This document shows positions 24,717-32,097 of a stretch of 64,000 nucleotides of DNA, piece after piece. The stretch comes from Paenibacillus sp. FSL H3-0469. GTDB lineage: Bacteria > Bacillota > Bacilli > Paenibacillales > Paenibacillaceae. A program made the translations under genes and the position numbers. Location: the NCBI RefSeq assembly GCF_038051945.1, contig NZ_CP150302.1, positions 6,882,001 to 6,946,000 on the forward strand. Direction: 5' to 3'. How positions within the stretch are numbered: position 1 is the first letter of the stretch; each line of letters opens with the position of its first letter. A model generated the notes under the pieces. The model did not search any database and was not told the origin of the DNA. It worked only from the letters and a program-made list of their open reading frames with translations.

Positions 24717-25919
24717 GTGGATTCCAGTGTTAATCCTCAGCCAACGGATGCTCACATCAGAATATCGCATGAAATACACCGAGAGCTGATCCGGCGGAAG
24801 TTTTCTCAGCGCCAGCGTGATGTCATAGATTTTATCCTGACGCTGAGCTGGGGGTGCGGGAAGCCATCGGCGATCATTCCGGAATTGAAGGATTTTGCGG
24901 AGACAGGGATAGGTAAAAATCATATCCGTGGTGTCTTAAACGAGCTTCTTCAAGGGAATGTCATTCTTTGGGATAAGGAGATGAATACGTTTCAGCTGAA
25001 TAAGTATTACGATCTCTGGAGCATAGAGACTGTAGTCAGCGCAAATCCCAAACGGTTCAAGGAGCTAATCAATCTCAATCTGGCGAGGCCATCACCTAAT
25101 TTACTGAAGTCTACCGTTCCCGAAAAGGGAACTGAGTTCCCTAAAGGGGAACCGAGTTCCCAAAAAGGGGATCGAGTTCCCAAAAGAGGAACCGAGTTCC
25201 CGAAAGAGGAACCGGGTTCCCGAAAAGGGGACCGAGTTCCCGAAAAAGGTACTGAGTTCCTGAAAAGGGAACTAGTCAGTTCCCAAAAAGGGAACCGTCC
25301 AGTTCCCAAAAGGGGAACCGTCACACGCAATTATCCTAGTCGTATCATGGGTTCCAGCGTTTCTAAAGCTAGTATTAAAGCTATTAAAAGATTTAAAAGA
25401 ACTACTACTACAATAACAACAACAATGAGTACTAGTGCTGACACGCTAAGGATGAATCCTGAGCTTTACTCAATCCAGAACATCAAGTTGGACTACAAAA
25501 ACAACTTCATCGCTGGCGGCAAGCTGACCTCATTTGATGAAAATGACTTAGAAACTCTACACGGTACATACGGAGGGGAATGGTTACATTCTGCGATGAG
25601 AGCAGCCTATCGGCTAGGGATAGATAAGCGGAATTTAGCTTATATACAAGGCATACTTCGGGGGTACCGTGAACGAGGCGGTATGGACAAACTGGAATCC
25701 AAAATAAGCGTAGTAGCTTCAGCCACACCACCTTCTCCAAGGAGTAATGAACGTTCTCGCAATCAGGGAGGAAGAAGCCGGAAGTCGGAGATTCCCATTC
25801 TGACCGATTATGGCGGCGGGGCAATTCCCAGTGCGGATGAGATGGCTGAGTTGATGCGGAAGGCACAAGAGATCAAGGAAACCAAAGCTTTGGAGAAGGT
25901 AGAGGTAAGTAACCGGTAA
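24717..25919 (+). CDS. Phage replication protein O-like initiator carrying its own origin
   Basis: 400 aa, GTG at 24717 with AGGAGG upstream. The N-terminal winged helix (about residues 10-110: DAHIRISHEIHRELIRR, RQRDVIDFILTLSWGCGK, GIGKNHIRGVLNELL) matches phage replication protein O / replisome organiser. Residues about 134-203 are encoded by the 20-bp iterons and are low-complexity (VPEKGTEF, SQKGDR). The C-terminal half (about 240-330: NDLETLHGTYGGEWL, AYIQGILRGY) resembles the DnaD-like helicase-loader region. It would bind the iterons in its own gene and recruit host DnaC/DnaI-type helicase, as lambda O does. No separate helicase-loader gene is visible beside it. Confidence 0.85.
   Translation: MDSSVNPQPTDAHIRISHEIHRELIRRKFSQRQRDVIDFILTLSWGCGKPSAIIPELKDFAETGIGKNHIRGVLNELLQGNVILWDKEMNTFQLNKYYDLWSIETVVSANPKRFKELINLNLARPSPNLLKSTVPEKGTEFPKGEPSSQKGDRVPKRGTEFPKEEPGSRKGDRVPEKGTEFLKRELVSSQKGNRPVPKRGTVTRNYPSRIMGSSVSKASIKAIKRFKRTTTTITTTMSTSADTLRMNPELYSIQNIKLDYKNNFIAGGKLTSFDENDLETLHGTYGGEWLHSAMRAAYRLGIDKRNLAYIQGILRGYRERGGMDKLESKISVVASATPPSPRSNERSRNQGGRSRKSEIPILTDYGGGAIPSADEMAELMRKAQEIKETKALEKVEVSNR
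25116..25323 (+). repeat. Replication origin: ten palindromic iterons inside the replication gene
   Basis: Units start at 25116, 25136, 25156, 25176, 25196, 25216, 25236, 25256, 25279 and 25302. The first seven are exactly 20 bp and the rest 22-23 bp. Each is a hairpin-like palindrome of type GTTCCC-AAAA-GGGAAC plus CGA. A 20-bp period is out of step with codons, so the protein repeats only every 20 residues. An AT-rich tract with many ACT/ACA repeats follows (25370-25440), suitable as a DNA unwinding element. Confidence 0.92.
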
Positions 25920-25958
25920 CTTAATTTCAAGGCAGCTATCAGAAAGGTTGGGAAGATA

Positions 25959-26144
25959 ATGATCACGGAGAATCACTTGGATAAGAAAAAGAGCAGAGGG
26001 GTACGTCCTACACGGCGTCAAAAGCAACTGATCAGTCAGCACCGCCTCACTCCTGCTAATTGGTTGGTATTGAGTGTAACGCCAGTGCAATTACAATTGC
26101 AGCACAAGAAGAACGGTACCACACGAGTAATTAACTGCCTGTAG
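25959..26144 (+). CDS. DUF6906-like small phage protein
   Basis: 61 aa from ATG at 25959. The pattern RPTRRQKQLISQHRLTPANW followed by LVLSVTPVQLQL and a basic end matches small proteins of unknown function common in Firmicutes phages and ICEs (DUF6906). The ribosome site is weak (GAAAGGTTGGG further upstream). Role unknown. Confidence 0.65.
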   Translation: MITENHLDKKKSRGVRPTRRQKQLISQHRLTPANWLVLSVTPVQLQLQHKKNGTTRVINCL

Positions 26145-26263
26145 GGCTGAAATGATAGAGAAGCAACTTGGGAGTGTTAGGGTTTCCTAACAGGCACAAC
26201 CAGGCTTCAAAACAGAACATACGCTCTCAGTATTGCTATGTGAGTGTTCAAAGGAGAATCCAT

Positions 26264-26536
26264 ATGAGTCAACTCTCCACTAAGCCGATCCATCCCGGTG
26301 CTATGGATATGATTAACAGGGCCATCCGGCCCTTATTATCTCCAAGTAAGGGGTGCAGCATTGACCGTCTGAAAATATGCGTCAATCCACAAGCAGACAT
26401 TGCAGAATATGAGTCGATCCAAACCTCATTCGGAGCTCTGCGAGTGAGTATAAACCCGTATGTTACGAAAGGTGTGGCTTATGTGGTGGAAGAACCAGGG
26501 CGCGGTGAGATCGCTTTTGCCTGGGTAAATCGCTAA
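26264..26536 (+). CDS. Small hypothetical protein
   Basis: 90 aa. ATG at 26264 with AAAGGAG 8 bases before it is chosen over an upstream ATG at 26168. Sequence includes DRLKICVNPQADIAEYESIQ and ends in a beta-rich region. No family recognised. Confidence 0.6.
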   Translation: MSQLSTKPIHPGAMDMINRAIRPLLSPSKGCSIDRLKICVNPQADIAEYESIQTSFGALRVSINPYVTKGVAYVVEEPGRGEIAFAWVNR

Positions 26537-26584
26537 GCCTGATCCATCAATGATAAAGAAAAATACGATGTGGAAGGTGACTTT

Positions 26585-26983
26585 ATGAAGGTGAAAATCA
26601 TTGACCCAGCTCATCCATACTGTGGGCAGGAACTAGAGGGTGGAATTATTTATTTGGATATCTATCATCGTGGAGGTAGGCCGGATCTGTATGCGGTGAA
26701 ATCTCCGGAAGGAAAAACAGTTGGACTGTTAACCCATCAAATTGACGAAGCGCACTATGAAGCTCAGGAGCTGAATCAGAAGATCGAGCGGTTAGGTGCT
26801 AATGTTGGCGATACAGTACTTATTATCCGTTCTGGTAGCGGTGGATGTAACCTGGATTTCGATTGGAAGGCTCCTCATGTCATTACAAAAATTGATAGTT
26901 CGGGTCATGTTGAATTTGATAATAATGCAGCGTATGGATTTCGGCCTGATGTTCAAGTCGTTAGCCGAGCTCAAGAAATCTGA
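26585..26983 (+). CDS. Hypothetical protein with two beta-barrel-like halves
   Basis: 132 aa from ATG at 26585 with GGAAGGTGA upstream. The N-terminal half starts KVKIIDPAHPYCGQELEGG, a pattern resembling small SH3-like/KOW-type barrels. The C-terminal half (GDTVLIIRSGSGGCNLDFDW, then HVITKIDSSGHVEFDNN) looks like a second barrel. Function unknown. Confidence 0.6.
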   Translation: MKVKIIDPAHPYCGQELEGGIIYLDIYHRGGRPDLYAVKSPEGKTVGLLTHQIDEAHYEAQELNQKIERLGANVGDTVLIIRSGSGGCNLDFDWKAPHVITKIDSSGHVEFDNNAAYGFRPDVQVVSRAQEI

Positions 26984-27019
26984 TGCTTGGAATAGAGCAT
27001 ATCCAAGGGGGAGTGGCAA

Positions 27020-27826
27020 GTGATTTGCCTCCATTGCGGCAATAGATGCCATGAAGTAGGAGAGAGTGTCTTCCGCTGCAGTGTCTGTAATAAAGACTTT
27101 GAACAAAGTTCATGGGATTTCGAGTTGGAAGAAACAGAGAGCTTATCCGGGGGGGAGTGTGGAACATTGAAGAATTTTCAAGTCACGGAGCTTAATATCT
27201 CATTGGTGCCGGTGGATTGGTTATTTGCAAGATACCAGAAGTTAAAAAAGTCTGTGAAGATTACCGCTAGCGGACAAAAAGAACTGATGGTCATACGTGA
27301 GTACTTGGAGAAAACAGGTAGAACTGCTGTCAGTTCTTGTGATGAAGAAGTGGAGCAGATTGAGATGGATATTCCTGTTGCGATCCGGCAGCAATATGTA
27401 TCTATCGTGGAGTACCGGCTCAAGCAATACTATCAGGCAAACAAGCGGAAGCAATGGTTAAACGCAGAACTTCAGACCGTTAGGCCCAAGGAGCCTAAAG
27501 TTACTGCCGGTATGGAGCTTACGGGTGTGAGCGGACGATCAGGTATCCCGCACTCTTCAACGGAGCAAGCCGTCATGAGTATGTTTGATAAAGCTGAACG
27601 GCTTCAAGACGAAATCTGGGAGGTGGAGGACCAGTTATACCCGATGGAGAAAGCCTTGCGTTGCCTAGATCCTGATCAGCTGAAGCTGGTTGAAGCAAAG
27701 TATTTTTGCCGGGAAGAAGAATTAGACGAGTACCTTATGAACAGTTTTAACTGGTACCGTGCGAAGTACTATCAGGTGAAGAAGACGGCGCTTATTTTAT
27801 TGGCGCAGTCCCTGCGGATCATTTAG
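27020..27826 (+). CDS. Zinc-ribbon protein with phage late-regulator-like (RinA/ArpU) C-terminus
   Basis: 268 aa from GTG at 27020 with AAGGGGGAG upstream. The N-terminus has a zinc ribbon (CLHCG, then CSVCN). The middle is helical. The last 100 residues (ALRCLDPDQLKLVEAKYF, then MNSFNWYRAKYYQVKKTALI) have the sigma-like helical layout of RinA/ArpU-type activators of late genes in Firmicutes phages. In the present element the target may be the transfer operon. The assignment rests on the C-terminal pattern only. A zinc ribbon in front is uncommon for such activators. Confidence 0.5.
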   Translation: MICLHCGNRCHEVGESVFRCSVCNKDFEQSSWDFELEETESLSGGECGTLKNFQVTELNISLVPVDWLFARYQKLKKSVKITASGQKELMVIREYLEKTGRTAVSSCDEEVEQIEMDIPVAIRQQYVSIVEYRLKQYYQANKRKQWLNAELQTVRPKEPKVTAGMELTGVSGRSGIPHSSTEQAVMSMFDKAERLQDEIWEVEDQLYPMEKALRCLDPDQLKLVEAKYFCREEELDEYLMNSFNWYRAKYYQVKKTALILLAQSLRII

Positions 27827-27880
27827 ATACCGTTCGGAGCTTGCATACATCTCAATTCAAGGACAGAAAGGAAGAATTTT

Positions 27881-28090
27881 ATGGAATCTGATGATCCCTT
27901 CTTTAATGAAGCTCAGATGCTCAGATTTGTACATGGGGACATCTATCTTCAGTTTATGTATGATCACATGTTGGGGAAAGGGCATAATTCTGAAACAGCG
28001 TTAGAAGTCTTGTTTAACGCTAATGTGTTGGGTGACTCAGGGATGACTATTGCGTACGAATCATTTGCAGAAGAAGGAGATCAAAAATAA
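27881..28090 (+). CDS. Small acidic hypothetical protein
   Basis: 69 aa from ATG at 27881 with AAAGGAAG upstream. Acidic (ESDDPFFNEAQM). Its TAA overlaps the ATG of the next reading frame at 28090, so the two were translationally coupled. Family unknown. Confidence 0.6.
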   Translation: MESDDPFFNEAQMLRFVHGDIYLQFMYDHMLGKGHNSETALEVLFNANVLGDSGMTIAYESFAEEGDQK

Positions 28091-28392
28091 TGCCATTGGA
28101 ATACAAACGCCGCCAATACACTGGTGACTTGTTTGAAGGAGAAATTCAGGGTCTCTATGTACAAGCAAAGATATTCTCAGAGCCATCCTCTTATGGAATA
28201 TCTTAGGGCCGAATCTGCAAGTTGACCGTGTATCCGAATCGACAAAAAGATTTTCGGTATTGTCTCGCAAACTATGATCGGGGCTGGGATGGGAAACCTC
28301 CAGAAGATAGCAAGATTCGTACAGTGATTGAAATGGCAGTTCGGCAATTTGATCATAAAGCTGTCGATTGGGAGGCTGAGGCTTCGCGTTGA
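28090..28392 (+). pseudogene. Small phage-type gene interrupted by an in-frame amber codon
   Basis: From ATG at 28090 one frame runs to TGA at 28390-28392 with a single TAG at 28204. Upstream reads RQYTGDLFEGEIQGLYVQAK and EPSSYGI; downstream continues GRICKLTVYP, DFRYCLANYDRGWDG, then IEMAVRQFDHKAVDW, which is clearly coding. The whole (about 100 aa) resembles a small phage protein family (DUF7678-like). It is either a nonsense mutation or an amber readthrough gene; no frameshift is present. Confidence 0.7.
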
Positions 28393-28429
28393 ATTGCGAA
28401 AAAATCAATGGGCAAGGGGGTGGGAGTTT

Positions 28430-28618
28430 ATGCAACTTGGTTTGTTTGAACAAATGATATTGTGTCGTGCCTTAAGTGATGCCGGTTATGAAGAAGTTCA
28501 TTATGCACATTCGAATGATAGATGCCATGTGTTTCAAACGGATGTGGGATTGGTCCCAGTTGATAGAGAGGCCGGGAAATTCGATTCTAAGGATTATAGA
28601 CAGATGTTTCAAAAGTAA
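28430..28618 (+). CDS. Small hypothetical protein
   Basis: 62 aa. ATG at 28430 with AAGGGGG 11 bases before it; the longer frame from 28328 would overlap the preceding gene. Sequence QLGLFEQMILCRALSDAGYE, with His residues; family unknown. Confidence 0.6.
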   Translation: MQLGLFEQMILCRALSDAGYEEVHYAHSNDRCHVFQTDVGLVPVDREAGKFDSKDYRQMFQK

Positions 28619-28655
28619 ATTAGCAAATGGAAATCTGCGAGGAGGGGAAATTCAA

Positions 28656-28796
28656 ATGAGAACATATGACATCTATTCAAACGGTGTACGTATTGGTGCG
28701 GTCATGGCAAAAAGCAATAAAGAAGCTATAAATAATGGGTGTAGCAAGTATCAGCTCAAACCAAAGAAAGATAATGTAACTGCAAAGTTACAATAA
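28656..28796 (+). CDS. Very small hypothetical protein
   Basis: 46 aa from ATG at 28656 with GAGGAGGGG 8 bases upstream. Sequence TYDIYSNGVRIGAVMAKSNK suggests a short beta-hairpin and a helix with a basic end. Family unknown. Confidence 0.6.
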   Translation: MRTYDIYSNGVRIGAVMAKSNKEAINNGCSKYQLKPKKDNVTAKLQ

Positions 28797-28843
28797 GCTG
28801 CAGGTCCGTTGGGTATTTACGTATAAGAAGGGTAGGGAACCCA

Positions 28844-29380
28844 ATGTATGATAAAGGGAAAATGTTAGAAAAGTTAAAAGGGTTAAAGGCTCTGGCAGAG
28901 CGTGGAGTTGCTGGAGAAAAGGAATCCGCGCAGAAGATGCTCGAAAAGCTCATGGAGAAATACGGAATCAAGGAAAATGACATTGCTGCCGAAACCGTAG
29001 AAATGGCATGGTTCAGGTACCATGACGATTCTGAATTTCGTCTACTGAATCAAATACTTTACATGGTGTTGGGGGATTGTGATTATTACAACAAGTTAGG
29101 GGCTTCAAAGAGGAAGCACAAAGTATTAGGGGTTTATTGTACGGCGGCAAAGCATTTAGAGATAAAACTGAATTTTGAATTCTATAAGAGGGCTATGCAG
29201 GAAGAATTAAAGCTATTCTATAGCGCATTCATGAATAAAAACAAGTTGTTCCCCTCAGATGAAAAGCCCAAAGCAAAGTCTACTGGTAAGGATCTGTCGC
29301 GAGAAGAAGAACTGAGGTTTTCTTTCATGATGGAGGGTATGGAACGACGCACTATGACAAAAATGATTGAGCGTGACTGA
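28844..29380 (+). CDS. DUF2786-domain protein
   Basis: 178 aa from ATG at 28844. The first 45 residues (KMLEKLKGLKALAERGVAGE, then SAQKMLEKLMEKYGI) form a DUF2786 domain, found in many phage and ICE proteins of unknown role. The remainder is helical and charged, with residues FKYKRAMQEELKLFYSAF-like. Possibly DNA metabolism, but this is not shown by the sequence. Confidence 0.75.
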   Translation: MYDKGKMLEKLKGLKALAERGVAGEKESAQKMLEKLMEKYGIKENDIAAETVEMAWFRYHDDSEFRLLNQILYMVLGDCDYYNKLGASKRKHKVLGVYCTAAKHLEIKLNFEFYKRAMQEELKLFYSAFMNKNKLFPSDEKPKAKSTGKDLSREEELRFSFMMEGMERRTMTKMIERD

Positions 29381-29399
29381 TGAATACAGGAGGCTACTC

Positions 29400-29540
29400 A
29401 TGGAGTGTACGATCTGCCGGACATCTCACCTGGTTGAGTTAAGAACTGTTTATGATGATAAAGAACCTGTTTGTTTGGCTTGTTGGCTGGAATTTTATGC
29501 TTCTGATGATGATAAAGAGTTTCTGAAAGATTTAGAGTAA
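29400..29540 (+). CDS. Very small zinc-finger-like protein
   Basis: 46 aa from ATG at 29400 with AGGAGG 6 bases upstream. CTIC near the start and CLAC at about residue 26 provide four cysteines spaced as in a zinc knuckle. The C-terminus is acidic. Probably a small regulator or binding protein of phage type; no closer call possible. Confidence 0.6.
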   Translation: MECTICRTSHLVELRTVYDDKEPVCLACWLEFYASDDDKEFLKDLE

Positions 29541-29610
29541 GACGCTGAAAGAGACCATAAACGCTAAACATATAATAGCCGAAGGGCTTGAACTATGGAG
29601 GGAATTAACG

Positions 29611-29766
29611 ATGAAGAGCACATATGCCTGTTCTTTTAAAGGATATGCAATTCACCAAGTTTTACGTGCGGATAATTCAAGGTACTACATCATTATCAGT
29701 AAATTATTCGAGGGTAAGGTTTATGCTACTATAACTGACTGTGAGTATGCCATACTGTCCGCCTGA
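29611..29766 (+). CDS. Very small hypothetical protein whose stop lies in a ribozyme core
   Basis: 51 aa from ATG at 29611 with ATGGAGGG upstream. Sequence KSTYACSFKGYAIHQVLRAD is beta-rich; family unknown. The TGA stop (29764-29766) is part of the CTGACGA core of the hammerhead ribozyme at 29759, so ribosomes finishing this gene would cover the ribozyme. This could couple translation to cleavage. Confidence 0.6.
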   Translation: MKSTYACSFKGYAIHQVLRADNSRYYIIISKLFEGKVYATITDCEYAILSA

Positions 29767-29823
29767 CGATGGCTCCAGGATAGGAGCCGAAACAGTTCCG
29801 CAGAGAATGCGTGGCTGTCGCGG
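29759..29823 (+). ncRNA. Hammerhead-type self-cleaving ribozyme, copy 2
   Basis: Stem I is CCGC (29759-29762) with GCGG (29820-29823). Core CTGACGA is at 29763-29769, followed by the same extra T. Stem II is GGCTCC/GGAGCC with loop AGGATA. GAA is at 29789-29791. Stem III is ACAG/CTGT plus an inner CGCA/TGCG pairing. C at 29819 is the predicted cleavage point. Compared with copy 1, stem II and stem III differ at several pairs in both arms while the core, the extra T and the GGATA loop end are kept. GCGGA after the cut can also pair with TCCGC just downstream, a possible off-switch. Confidence 0.85.
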
Positions 29824-29992
29824 AGATCCGCAATACATTGAAGGGGAATTGAAGTATAGCGACAATCAATAATCTGAATGAGGTGGGTTGCACGGAGCAA
29901 TTTAAATTAGGCGGATGCCTTTGGCCGAAGTATTTAGTCTGAGTGTATTGGATAACTGGCGCATGTGACGTAACAGAGGAGCAAAATAAGGC

Positions 29993-30142
29993 GTGAACAA
30001 GTAGGTAGAAATCTCCAAAAAATGTTGTGAAGCAAGAAAGGATGGCAACCTATCTTTGATATTGGTTACTGATTTATCACGTAGAGCAATTCACAATACT
30101 ACTAAACAAGATGCATATCATTTCTTTGCACCAGAAGTTTAA
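29993..30142 (+). pseudogene. Small ORF with an amber codon at codon 4
   Basis: GTG at 29993 has AGGAG upstream; the frame reads MNK, then TAG at 30002-30004, then VEISKKCCEARKDGNL and on to a TAA at 30140. The part after the stop is coding-like (LILVTDLSRRAIHN). A CAG to TAG change would explain it. It overlaps the end of the leftward gene by 4 bases. Weak evidence because of its size. Confidence 0.4.
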
Positions 30143-30420
30143 TCGTACTCAAAATAGTATCTTTGCTTCAGCTTAAATTGTTTGGTGGATTCATTTTTGT
30201 CAAAAGGGCCATAGCCATAATCTTCGTTTAATTCTTTTAGAAGCTGTGCATTAACTTCTGCTATATATGCTACTGAGGAAATATACACTATTTCAGTTCC
30301 GTTATATTCGAATGTAATCTCTCTATCATGTGCGTTCGTAAAAAGGCCGGTAAATACTAAGGTGTAGGGACGTTTTTTTGAAAACTTTACTGACAGCAGG
30401 TGTACCACATAATCATACAT
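30139..30420 (-). CDS. Small hypothetical protein on the opposite strand
   Basis: 93 aa, ATG at 30420 with AAGGAG 7 bases upstream on the minus strand. Beta-rich N-terminal part (YTLVFTGLFTN, ITFEYNGTEIVYIS), charged C-terminus. It is the only leftward gene in this stretch, suggesting it is expressed in the silent (integrated) state. Family unknown. Confidence 0.6.
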   Translation of the reverse strand: MYDYVVHLLSVKFSKKRPYTLVFTGLFTNAHDREITFEYNGTEIVYISSVAYIAEVNAQLLKELNEDYGYGPFDKNESTKQFKLKQRYYFEYD

Positions 30421-30710
30421 TGAGATTTCTCCTTATTTTGTTACTCAGATTGAAGATAGTATACCAGATATTTCAATTAAGGTGCCATTTTTTTAATGAA
30501 TAAATTTAAGGGCTAAAAGAAAATAACATCTTCTGTAATCATCATGATGATTCAGAAGAAAATATAAAACAATAGAGAATGGTGGTAGAACTGAACAGAC
30601 AAGGTTATCAGAAGAGAATTAGTGAGTAATCCGAAGATTAGAACAATAAAAACGCTTAATAAGATTATTAAATTTTACTACACCATAAGATAAATGAAGG
30701 AATGATTTAA

Positions 30711-30911
30711 GTGAAGATAGCTATTTCCACAGGAATCAAGGGTATGGGCATAAGACATCATGGATTTACAACATTTGAAGAAATAGAGAAGCGCGATGAC
30801 AAAGACAAGGCCAGAATAATTATTTCCAAGCTTAAAGAAAAAGGGATTTGTGTTCTTCCAATTAAGGGAAGTGTTGAAGCAATATATTATGAAGTGATTA
30901 CTGAATCTTAA
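30711..30911 (+). CDS. Small hypothetical protein
   Basis: 66 aa from GTG at 30711, AAGGAATG upstream. Sequence AISTGIKGMGIRHHGFTTFE, then a helical DDKDKARIIISKLKEKG. Family unknown. Confidence 0.5.
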   Translation: MKIAISTGIKGMGIRHHGFTTFEEIEKRDDKDKARIIISKLKEKGICVLPIKGSVEAIYYEVITES

Positions 30912-30932
30912 GTGGCAATGTAATAATAGTTA

Positions 30933-31051
30933 GTTCCAAAAAGCATGCTTTTTGAGACAACGGAATAACTGCTTATTACATCGTTTCAAAAGACCGAAAA
31001 ATCAGTTTTGGAACGTCTCAGTGATTCAAGGGATCATTTGAGACGTTTTTT
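30933..31051 (+). promoter_or_regulatory. Attenuator-like leader in front of the resolvase gene
   Basis: A terminator hairpin (AACGTCTCA at 31012-31020 with TGAGACGTT at 31039-31047, then a T run to 31050) ends only 6 bases before the resolvase ribosome site. Upstream, GTTCCAAAA (30933-30941) can pair with TTTTGGAAC (31006-31014), and TTTGAGAC (about 30960-30967) with GTCTCA. These would compete with the terminator stem. This layout suggests transcription attenuation of the resolvase, though the hairpin may simply close the upstream transcript. Confidence 0.5.
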
Positions 31052-31069
31052 CTATTAGGAGGGGTCCCA

Positions 31070-31675
31070 TTGAAGATCGCATACGGAAGAGTTTCAACAA
31101 AGGAGCAAAATGTAGAGCGTCAGCTTTTGAAGTTCCGGGAATTAGGGATTGAGGAACGGTTTGTTTTTGTGGATAAGCAGAGCGGCAAAGATTTTGATCG
31201 TCCACGTTACCAGGCGATGCGGCTCATGCTGCGGGAAGGGGATCTGGTGTATGTGGATGCCCTGGACCGGCTAGGCCGGGACTATGACGGCATCATTACG
31301 GAGTGGAAGTATATCACGCGCGAGATCGGGGCAGACATTGTATGCCTGGATAACGAAATACTGTTCGATTCCCGAAAGTTTAAGACAATGGGCGACTTCG
31401 GGAAAGTCATGGAGGATCAGTTTCTTAGTCTCCTGGCATACGTGGCGGAACAGGAACGGAAGAAGAACCGTTCAAGGCAGGCAGAAGGCATTGAGGTAGC
31501 TAGGACGGAAGGGGTCACTTTTGGCAGACCCAAACATGAGATTGATAATACATTCATTGAAGTATATGAGGCGTGGAAATCTGGAGAGTTTACTGCAACG
31601 GAAGCGATGAGAAGGATCGGGATGAAGAAGCCGACTTTCTATCGAAGGGTGAAGGAGTATGAGAATACTTTATAA
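31070..31675 (+). CDS. Small serine resolvase/invertase
   Basis: 201 aa from TTG at 31070 with AGGAGGGG 5-6 bases upstream. The catalytic Ser9 (YGRVSTKEQN), the DALDRLGRDYDGI motif and the C-terminal HTH (FTATEAMRRIGMKKPTFYRR) are complete, so it should be active as a resolvase or invertase of the Tn3/Hin type. Its role on the element may be dimer resolution after replication, or inversion of a local segment. No crossover site pair was recognised. Confidence 0.9.
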   Translation: MKIAYGRVSTKEQNVERQLLKFRELGIEERFVFVDKQSGKDFDRPRYQAMRLMLREGDLVYVDALDRLGRDYDGIITEWKYITREIGADIVCLDNEILFDSRKFKTMGDFGKVMEDQFLSLLAYVAEQERKKNRSRQAEGIEVARTEGVTFGRPKHEIDNTFIEVYEAWKSGEFTATEAMRRIGMKKPTFYRRVKEYENTL

Positions 31676-31677
31676 TT

Positions 31678-31717
31678 AAAGGCTATATTGAACTCTATGA
31701 AGTTCAATATAGCCTTT
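31678..31717 (+). terminator. Strong terminator after the resolvase gene
   Basis: A perfect 17-bp stem (AAAGGCTATATTGAACT with AGTTCAATATAGCCTTT) and a 6-base loop follow the stop at once. It also faces the leftward gene that ends at 31739, so it serves both directions. Confidence 0.9.
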
Positions 31718-31738
31718 TACGTAGAAATACGTTGTAAA

Positions 31739-32065
31739 TCAGTTTACCCAAACCATGTAAAGAATTTGTCCATCCGAATGCTCTTCATCAGCAAAGATAT
31801 TTTTAAAGCGTTGGTTCAGTGTGTTTTCTCTTGTAAGATTAAAAAGTAATGCAAAGGCTAGTTTAGGGTCGCTAGTTACATAGCCTTCAAATTCAACACC
31901 TATTTTATTATATGCATCTCCGTTATAAACCCATTCTTCTGCCTCTCGTAAAGTGTCAAAATGGACCGTTTCTCTGAACCAACGAATGTTTTTTTGTTTT
32001 GCCCCTTGATTTTCTTCTTTGATGAAGTGGTAAGAGGAGTCGTCTTTATTATAGCTATCGACCAA
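31739..32065 (-). CDS. Hypothetical protein
   Basis: 108 aa. The start TTG at 32065 has GGGGGGA upstream on the minus strand. Sequence FDTLREAEEWVYNGDAYNKI and KNIFADEEHSDGQIL suggest a small soluble alpha/beta protein. No family recognised. It follows the secreted-protein gene at 32098-32670 on the same strand by 32 bases, so both may form one operon, perhaps secreted effector plus partner. Confidence 0.55.
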   Translation of the reverse strand: MVDSYNKDDSSYHFIKEENQGAKQKNIRWFRETVHFDTLREAEEWVYNGDAYNKIGVEFEGYVTSDPKLAFALLFNLTRENTLNQRFKNIFADEEHSDGQILYMVWVN

Positions 32066-32097
32066 CTCAATCCCCCCTGTACTAATTTATTATATTT

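Noticed and set aside
25116..25323. Regular 20-bp repeats considered as a CRISPR array
   Set aside because: There are no unique spacers; units are contiguous and lie inside a replication gene, as iterons do.
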